From Acidobacterium sp. (GTDB taxonomy: Bacteria > Acidobacteriota > Terriglobia > Terriglobales > Acidobacteriaceae): DNA of 44,351 bases. Below the pieces are notes generated by a model. The model was not told the origin of the DNA and did no database searches. It saw only the letters and a list, made by a program, of their open reading frames with translations. Positions 27,701-36,700 of this stretch are shown piece after piece. Position 1 is the stretch's first letter; each line of letters opens with the position of its first letter. Location: contig DAHUYD010000127.1 of the NCBI GenBank assembly GCA_027315385.1, positions 1 through 44,351 on the forward strand, read 5' to 3'. The translations under genes and the position numbers were made by a program.

Positions 27701-30700
27701 CGGAGACGGGGCGATAGCCGAGCGTGGTGGTGGGCTGTACGGTGATGTTGGCCTGCAACTGCGTGGCGCTGATGGGCGTGACGGTATTCACTGCGACGCC
27801 AGTGCCGAAGAGAGCCGAGGTGGTGGTGCCGGATCCGCCGAAGACGGTGTTGAGGGCCGTGATGGTGACGTTCCCGGTCTGGCCGAGCATGGCGGTGGGC
27901 GGGTTGATGTAGATCATCTCCGGCTGGGTCTGGGTGATCTCGAAGGCATTGGATTTGGCGGCAACCTCACCGAGAGTGGTCATGGTGATGTTGACCAGGC
28001 CGGGCGTGGCGTACTGCGAGACGGTGATGTTCGCGGTGGCCGTGGTGGGCGAATCGATGGTGAATGTATTGATCTGAACACCGGGGAAGGTGAGCTGAGT
28101 GGTTCCCTGCTGCCAGTGGGTGTTGATACCGGCGATGGTGACGGTGAGAGTGGAGTTTTGACCGGCCGTGGAAGGAACGATGCTATTGACGACAGCGGGC
28201 CCCGGCGCGACGTATACGGCATTGGCGATACCGAGGACCTGCGTGCCGGTGCTTACGGTGAGATTGCGGGAGCCGGTCGGAGTAAGCGGTTCGACGGCAG
28301 CCTGCACGGTGAGCGAGGTGGGAGAGGTGACGGTGACGGAGCCAATGTCGATGCCGGCACCGTAGCTGACGACAGGGGGAGTGGCCTGAGTCCAGGTAGT
28401 TGCCTGACCGAGGATGGTGAAGACGGCCGCGCCCTGCTGTTCGACCGAACCGGGGCCGGAGGACAGGAGGACCGGCGTACCGGGCTGGACGACAAAGGCG
28501 TGGCTGAGGCTGGCAATTTCGCCGCCAGTGGTGGCCGAAGCGCTGGTGGCGCCGATGGGAGCGAGAGGCGGAATCGCGAGCGTCAGCGTGGCGTCGGTTG
28601 GATCGCTGACTACAGAGGTGGTGACGACGATGCCCGAGCCGAACCGGAAGACGGTCGATCCGTTCCAGTGCGTGTTCTGCCCGGCAACGGCAACCGTGAT
28701 GGTCTGCCCCTGGAGGGCGGTGTTGGGGGTGACTGAGACCATTTGAGCGAGGCTGGGCGTGACGCTAAATCCGGCTCCGCCGACGGTGACGCCGTCAGAC
28801 GTGGCTGTGACGGAGCGGCCGCCGAGAGTCGCAAGCTGATCGATGGAGATGGTTGCCGTGGCGATGGTCGGGCCAAGGATGTTCACGCTGTTGACCGTGA
28901 TTCCGGGGCCGAAGCTGAACGCGGTGGTGTTATCGAAGGTGGTGTACTGGCCGAGGATATCGACGGTGATGCTCTGCGCGCCCTGCATACCGCTGCCGGG
29001 GTCGACGATGCTGAGGGTGGGCTGCGCCACGACGACGTTGAAATTGACGTCCTCCACCTCGGAATCGGAGGTGGTGGAGAAGCTGATCGGGACGGTCTGG
29101 GCGGAGGCCGCGGTGATGGTGATGTTGGCGATGGCGCTGGTCGGGCTGGTCACCTGGAAGGAGTTCATCTGGATGCCGGAGCCAAACGTAGCCGTGGTGG
29201 TGCCGTCCCAGTGGGTGGAGGAGCCGCTGAACTGGACGTCAAAGGTCTGCCCTGGGAGTCCCTGACTTGGGGTGAAGTACCAGATGGAGGGTGTGGGCGG
29301 AGGCGCGGGCGCGGTGACGAGGAAGTTGGAGGTAAGGAACTGCGCAGTCTGGCCGGTGCCGGTCTGCACAACCACGGTGCGGTAACCGGTTTGTGCGGCG
29401 GGGTCGACGTTGACGACGGCGGAGATGTGGGTTGCGTCGTCAACCTGATACGAAGCGACGGTGACGCCGGGACCGAAGGTGGGCTGAGCGGTGTTGGCGG
29501 CATTCCACTGGGTGTAGAGGCCGTTGATGGTGACCTGGAGTCCGGTAGTTCCCTGCAGCGCGCTGGCGGGCGAGAGATAGGTGATGACAGGGATGCCGCC
29601 TGTAACGACAAAGGCTCCGCTGTCAACGAGGGATTCGCCCGCCGTGATCATGTATACGGAGCGAGTGCCGAGGCCGGCGGTGCTGGAGATGCTCATGTCC
29701 ACCGTGGCGCTGGTGGGGCTGTTGACGATCACGGAGTGGATGGCGATATCGCTGCCGCCGCCGGCAATGTAGAACTGGGTGATGTTCTGGGCCCAGTGGG
29801 TGTTCGAGCCGGTGATGTTGAAGACGACTTCCTGGCCCTGGTTGCCGGTGGCAGGCGCGACCTGGGTAATGATGGCGGGGCCGGTGGCGATGCCGAAGAT
29901 ATTGGCGTTGACGATTTCGTCGCCGGTGCCGCTGGGATTGCCGGGGGTGCATCCGGAATATATAACGCCGCTGGTGCCCGCCGGAGGCTGATAGGCACAG
30001 GACACCCCGGGCGAATCAACCGTAACGTTGTTCGTGCCGGTGTAAGCGAGCGGATCGACCGTGATGTTGGCCGTGAGATCGGTGGCGTCGGTGAAGGTGA
30101 CGCTGTTCACGGTGATACCGGGTCCGAAGGTCGCGGTGCTGTTCGCGTTGAAATGCGAGTACTGGCCGACGAGGTGGACGCTGAGATTCTGCGTGCCCTG
30201 CTGGGCCTGGTTCGGAATGGCCTCATTCAGCGTGGCGACGCCGGGCTGCACGGTGAACGAGTATTGCTGCGTGGCAACCTCGCCGTAAGTCTGGACCGTG
30301 ATGGTTTTGAAGCCGGTGCTCGCGGAAGTGGTGACCGCGACGGAGACCGTGAGCGAAGTGGGGCTGTTGACGGTGACCTGGCCGACCTGGAAGTTGGAGT
30401 CGCTGAAGCTGACGGTGGTTACGCCGGCAAGGAAATGGGTGGCGGAACCGGTGATGGTGAGCGCGAGCGTGGAGCCCTGCGGCGTGGAGAGGGGAGAGAC
30501 CGAGTTGATTTGGGCAGCGCCGGGCTGGACGCAGAAGTTGTCGTTGATGGAGCTTGTGTTGACCTGCTCGGAGCCGGTGGTCACGGTGAGTGCATGGCCG
30601 CAGGGCGAGCCGGCATCGACGTACGCCCAGGGACTGACGGTGATGTTGGCGGCAAGAGTGTCGGAGTCGATGACGCTGACGGAGTTGACGGTGATGTCCT

Positions 30701-33700
30701 GGTTGAATGCGAGCGAGGTGAGCATGGACTGCCAGTTGGTGTAGCGGCCCAGGACCTGGAGATTCAGGGTAGCGCCCTGCTGGGCGGCTCCGGGGGAGAT
30801 GGCGAGGAGGGCGGGCGATCCTTCTTCGACATCGATGGCCTGCTGGAGAGTGGCGACCTCGCCATCGGTGGACATGGTGAGCGGAACGAAGCCGACGGGT
30901 GCCGTGGACAGGACGGTGATCTGGACAGTGGCGGATGTGGGGCTGGTGATGGTGAGGCTGTCCACTCCGATGCTGGAGCCGAAGCTGGCCATGGTATTGC
31001 CCTGGAGCCAGTGGGTGCCGATGCCGGTGATATTGAGGGTGGCGGTCTGGAGCTGAGCGATCTGCGGAACGCCGGTGGGCGGGTTACCGGTGGTGCAGTT
31101 GAGATCGCCGATGGTTCCTGTGGTGGAGCAGATGAAGCTGGGTTCGACGCTGGCGACGTAGGCCGCGCTGGGAGTGACGCTGAAGCCGGTGCCGCTGACA
31201 ATCTCGGAGCCGGTTATCATGATGACACTGTTTCCCCCGATGGGGGCGGTAGGCGATATGGCGATCGTCGCTGTGGCCGTAGTTGGGCTGGTGATGTTGA
31301 GGTTAGAGACAGTGACGCCGGCGCCAAGAATGGCCTGGGTCTGTCCCTGGACCCAGTTGGTGAGCGAGCCGGTGATGGTGACGGACTCGGTGGATCCCTG
31401 CGCGCCGCTGTTGGGGGTGACGCTGACCAGCGTGGGAGTGGCGGGAGAATCGACGCTGAATCCGCCAATGACCTGCTCGGCGCCCGTGTTGACGTAGACG
31501 TTCTGGTATCCCGGCGGTGTGGGGGTGGAGGTTGCACCGACGGTGTAGCTGGTGGCAATGCTCACCGAGAGGTGCGTGGCGTCAATCACAGTGACGGTGT
31601 TGACGGTGATCTGCGGGCCAAAGAGGACCTGGGTGACGCCGGACTGGAAGTGCGTATTCAGGCCGACGATCGACACGCTGAGCGTGCTATTTTGCGGAGC
31701 GTGCGATGGGTCGATTAGAGAGATGCCGACCGGAGTGCTGGTGACATTGAAGTAGGTCGTGACGATCTCGCCGCCGGTGGTGAAGGTGACGAGGCGGTTT
31801 CCGGTGGCTGCGCCGGGAGCGATGGTGAGGGTGGCAGTGGCGCTGACGGGGCTGGTGACTGTGAAATTCGAGAGCGTGACGCCCTGGCCGGCGATGACGG
31901 GCAGGGTTACAGGCGCAGCGGTTCCCGAGAAGTGCGTGAACTGGCCGGTGAAGCTGACGCTGAAGCTGTTGGGCGTGCTATTGGTGGGAACGGCGCCGTT
32001 GGCCGGGCTCATGGTGAGAGTTGGGGTTTGGGCGTAGACGGTGACGCTGGCGGTGACGACCTGGCCGCCTGTGGCCATGTAGAACGGGTAAGTCCCCGGC
32101 GGCGTGCTGACAGGTACAGAGATATTGAGGGTAGCCGTGGTGGGGCTGTCGATGGTGACGACGGGGAAACTGGGGACCGGGACACCCTGCGGGAAGAAAG
32201 CAGCGACGGTGGTTCCCTGCACCCAGCTGGTGTTGGAGCCAACCACCGCAAGGGTGAGCTGGCCGCCCTGGGGCACGCTGCCGGGGGTAACGCTGACGAT
32301 CGACGCACCGGAGGCTGTTACCGAGAAGGTGAACGGGAAGATGGTTGCATTGCCCGCACCGCCGCAGGTGAGACGAGCGGTAATGGCGCCAACGTTGGCG
32401 TTGGGACTGACGGTGATGGGCACCGTGACCTGATTCGCACTGTTAACGGCGATGGCGCCGGTGGAGATTTCGCCGGTGAAATCGGCGAGGAGGACTCCGC
32501 CAGGGCAGGCATTGAACGCTGTGTAGGCGTTCCCGGTAATGACGACGCTGGCCGACTGACCCTGGGCAGCGGAATTGGGAGCGACCGAAATGAGGCCGGG
32601 CGTGGCGCCGGTGACGGTGAAGGAGCCGGGCAAGGTGGCGATCTCGCCGCCGGTGGATACGGTGACGTCATCGACGCCGATTGCCGCGCCGGAAGGAACG
32701 GCCACCTGAGCTGTTGCGGTGGTGTCGCTGGTGACCTGGACATCGCCGACGACGACGCCGCCGCTGATGGAGACCTGGGTTGCATTCTGGAGGAAGTGGG
32801 TGCCGGAAGCGGTGAGGGTAACCTGGCCGGCGAATCCCTGAGGTTCGCTGTTGGGGCTAATGCTCAGGAGGGTGGCGCTGTTCGGACCGACCTGGAAGAT
32901 CGGATTCCCGGAAGGCCCGGGGACCGAGGTCGCGAATTCGCCGCCGGTGACCATGGTGATGGTGCGATATCCGACGGGCGTGGTGTTGCTGATTGTGATG
33001 TTCGCGGTGGCGTCGGTGCCGTCGGTGATGGTGAGGGAGTTGACGGTGATACCGTCGCCGAAGTTGGCGTAGGTGGTTCCCTGGACGAAGCTGGTTCCGG
33101 TGGCGCTGAGCGACACGTTGAGGGTTTGACCCTGGGCGCCAAAGGCGGGCGCGACGCTGACAATACTGTGGGCGTTCGACGGGTCAGCAATGATGAATGC
33201 GGAGAGGAGATGAGCGGTTTCCGTTCCGCCGGCGGCGAGGGGCGTCTTCACGTAGAGATCGCGCGCGCCGTAAGTGACGCCCGTGCCGGTTAATTGAAGA
33301 GTCGCGTCGATCTGATTCGGACTGACGGCCACCTGGGATCCGGGGACAATCACGATTCCGGAAGGTATGGATCTGCTGTTCGTATCAACGAAGGTGATAA
33401 CGGAGGAGGAGCTGAAGTGGGTCCAGCCATTGCCGGTGATGACAACGGGGACGAGAGTGCCGGCTGCTCCAGCGCTGGGAGAAATGACAGAAATGGCAGG
33501 CGCGGGGTTGGTGCTGATGGCCGAGCCGAAGAGCGGCAAGTTGAGAGGCGAGCCATTGGGAGCAGAGTTCGCGACAGTGAGGGTGCCTGTGATTGTCCCC
33601 TGGGGCGCAGAGGCACTGGGCGCGAATACGACTGAGACGAGACAGGTGGACTGAGCGGCGATGACGCCGTTGCCGCAGGTGCTGGTCGCCGTGAAATTGG

Positions 33701-36700
33701 CTGAAGGCGAGAGGGTGAACGTTTCCGACTGGACTTCATGATTGGTGAGCTTGACCGTAAAGGGCGCGCTGACGGTACCGATGGTTTGGGCGCCGAAGCC
33801 CAGAATGCCGGCATTAAATGTAAGAGGGTGAGTGCCGGTTCCGGAGAGATTCACCACCTGGGGACTGGTAGCGGCACTGTCATAAACCAGCAACTGGCCG
33901 TCGCGCAAGCCGCCGACGGTTGGCGCAAAACTGGTCGTGACATTGCAGGAGGCTCCGGCGGCGAGGGTGTACGGCGGAGGCGCGGAGGCAGTGGGGCCGC
34001 AACTGGTGGAGGTCTGCTGGAAATCGCCGCTGAACTGGAAGGCGGTGATGGTGATCGGGTTCGACGTGTTGTTCTTCAGGGTGACGGTCGCGTAGGAACT
34101 GGTGGAGCCTACAGCGGCGCCGAAACCGGTTATCGAAGTGGGCGACACGAGGAGCGGCGCATTCCCTGCCCCGCCGAGGTTCATGGATTGCGGGCTGCCT
34201 AAGGCGTTGTCATTGAGGTTGAGGACGGCGTTTCTCCGTCCGGTTGCCGACGGCGAAAAGGTGACCGACAGCGTACAACTGGAAGCCGCGGGAACTGGAG
34301 AGGGGCATGAGCTTGCGACTGAGAAGTCTCCGGGGGCTGCTCCCGCGATGGAAGCCGAGGCGATGGTGAGCGGAACATTTTGATTATTTGTAACGGTAAC
34401 GATGCTGGGCGCACTGGTGGCGCCGAGGAACTGGCTGCCAAACCACAACCCCGATGGACTGAGAAGGACAGGTTGAACGGCATATGCGCTGAGGGGGAGG
34501 ACCTGAGGGCTGTTGGAGGCACTGTCCGTGATGGTGACTGAGCCGGGTTGCGAGCCGACGCCAGTGGCGTTAAGACTGACGGCGACGATGCAGCTGGCTC
34601 CGCCAGCCAGAGTGAGCGGAGAGATTGGGCAGGTGGTGTTCGCTGTGTTCAGCGAATATGAGCCGGTGAAGCCTCCGATGGAGCTGATGGTGAGCGCGGT
34701 GGACTGATTGTTTGTGAGCCTGAAGTTCGCGGTCGCGGGCTGCCCAACGACGACGGAGCCAAAGCCAGGAGACAGGGGGATCACGGTGACGGGGGTGATC
34801 CCGACACCGTAGAGAGGCACCGACTGGGGGCTGGTGACGGCGTCGTGGGTGATGGTAATCGCGCCAACTGGCGCCGTGCCGAGGGCGGTGGGGGTGAAGG
34901 TGGCGGCGATGGCGCAGGTGGCTCCCGCGGCCAGTGTTGCACCGCAGGTGGTCGCTGCCTGGTCAATTGCGTAGGGAGCGCTGGTGGAGATGGAAGCAAT
35001 ATGCAAGACGACGGTCTGATGGTTGATCAGATTGAAGGTTCTGACAGCGCTTGCGGTGTTTTCGACGACGTAGCCGAAGTTGATGACGGCAGGAGAAAGC
35101 GAAGTAGCCGGAACGCTGTATCCGCTAATCGTGCTGAACTGGGGGCTGTTCGTCGAGGAGTCAACGACGGTGATCTGTCCGGACGACGGTCCCGTGACGG
35201 TGGGCTGAAAGACCACCCCGATGAGACAACTGGTCCCGGCGGCCAAACTGCCGCCGGAAGTGGGACAGGTGGTCGGGTTGCCGGAGCCGGAGGCGAGCGC
35301 GAAGGGACCGCCGGGGATGACCGATGAGATGGTCAGGGGGGAGGAGAGACTGTTCGTCAGGGTGAGAACCTGAGCCGTACTGGAGGTATTGAGGATGGCC
35401 TGGCCGAAATTCAGGTGGGCCGGAGTCAGGGTAACGGGATTGATACCGAAGCCCCCCAACGCGACCGGCTGGGAGCCGAGGCCACCACCAAACGCAATGG
35501 TAAGGGTGCTGGTTTGCTGGCCCGACGAGGTGGGCGTGAAGGTGACAGCGACAATGCAGCTCGCGCCCGCACCGAGCGTTCCCGGATTCGCACAGGTAGT
35601 GGACGGATCGAGCGCAAACATGGTTCCGGGCGGCACGGAAATGGAAGATATGGCGGCGCTGACCGGCTGGTTGTTCGTGAGCGTTGTCGTCTGGATTGCG
35701 CTGGTGGTGTTGAGGACGACGTTGCCGAAGGAGAGCGACGGCTTTGAAATCGAAATCGGGGGGATTCCGTAGCCCAATAGCGGGATGGAAACCGGACCGG
35801 TGGAGGGTGAAGCAGAAATCGACAGAGTGGCTGAGGCAGAACCGGTGGCGGAGGGCGTGAAGGTGACCGCAAGAACGCAGGTGGAATTGGCGGGAAGGGT
35901 CCCGCCGGTGACCGCGCAGGTGGTATCGGCCGCGTCCAGGGCAAAGCCGCTCGCGAATCCAGTGACCGAATTGATGGTAAGGGGTGAGCCCTGATTGTTC
36001 GCCAGGGTAAATGCTTTGAAGGCGCTGGTCTGATTGTCGACGACCTTGCCGAAATTGAAGGAGGCGGGCGAGACTGTCACCGGAGCCAATCCGATGCCGC
36101 GCAGGCCTACGGACACAGGCACGGCGTCAACACTGTCGGGGATGGAGAGCACGCCCTGACGCACTCCGCCAGCCGTCGGGGTGAACGTCATGTAAATCCG
36201 GCAACTTGCCGAGGGGCCGAGAGACGATCCGCAGGTGGTGACGCCGGTGAGGGCGAAGTCACCGCTGGTCTGGAGCTTACCAAGCGTGATGGCGGACGAC
36301 TGGTTATTCGTGAAGGTCACAGCCGTCGCAGTCGAAGACTGGTTGACTAAAACCGGTCCAAAATTGACCTGCGCCGGAGAGACGGAAGTTGCCCCGCCCG
36401 TACCATTCCCCTGAAGTGCAACCGTGCTGGGGCTGTTAGAAGCGCTGTCGCCGATGGTGAGCGAGCCAGAGGCAAAGCCGCCTTCGGCTGGGGTGAACGT
36501 CACGGAGACGGTACAGCTGAAGCCTGACCCAAGCGTTGAGGGAGACAAAGGGCAATTGGTGCCGCTGACCGCGAAGGGAGCGGAGGTGGCAATGGAGTTG
36601 ATGGCGATGGGCGCGCCTGACTGATTCGAGAACGTGACGGGAACGGGAGCGGAGGTGACACCGACCTGGACGGCGGGGAAGCTTACGACCGACGGGTTCG

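Noticed and set aside
28743-31718. A 991-codon + strand frame, and several of 300-530 codons, opposite the giant gene
   Set aside because: Their Gly/Asp/Ala/Arg-only composition, lack of any domain and the clear repeat protein on the minus strand show that they are antisense shadows produced by codon bias.
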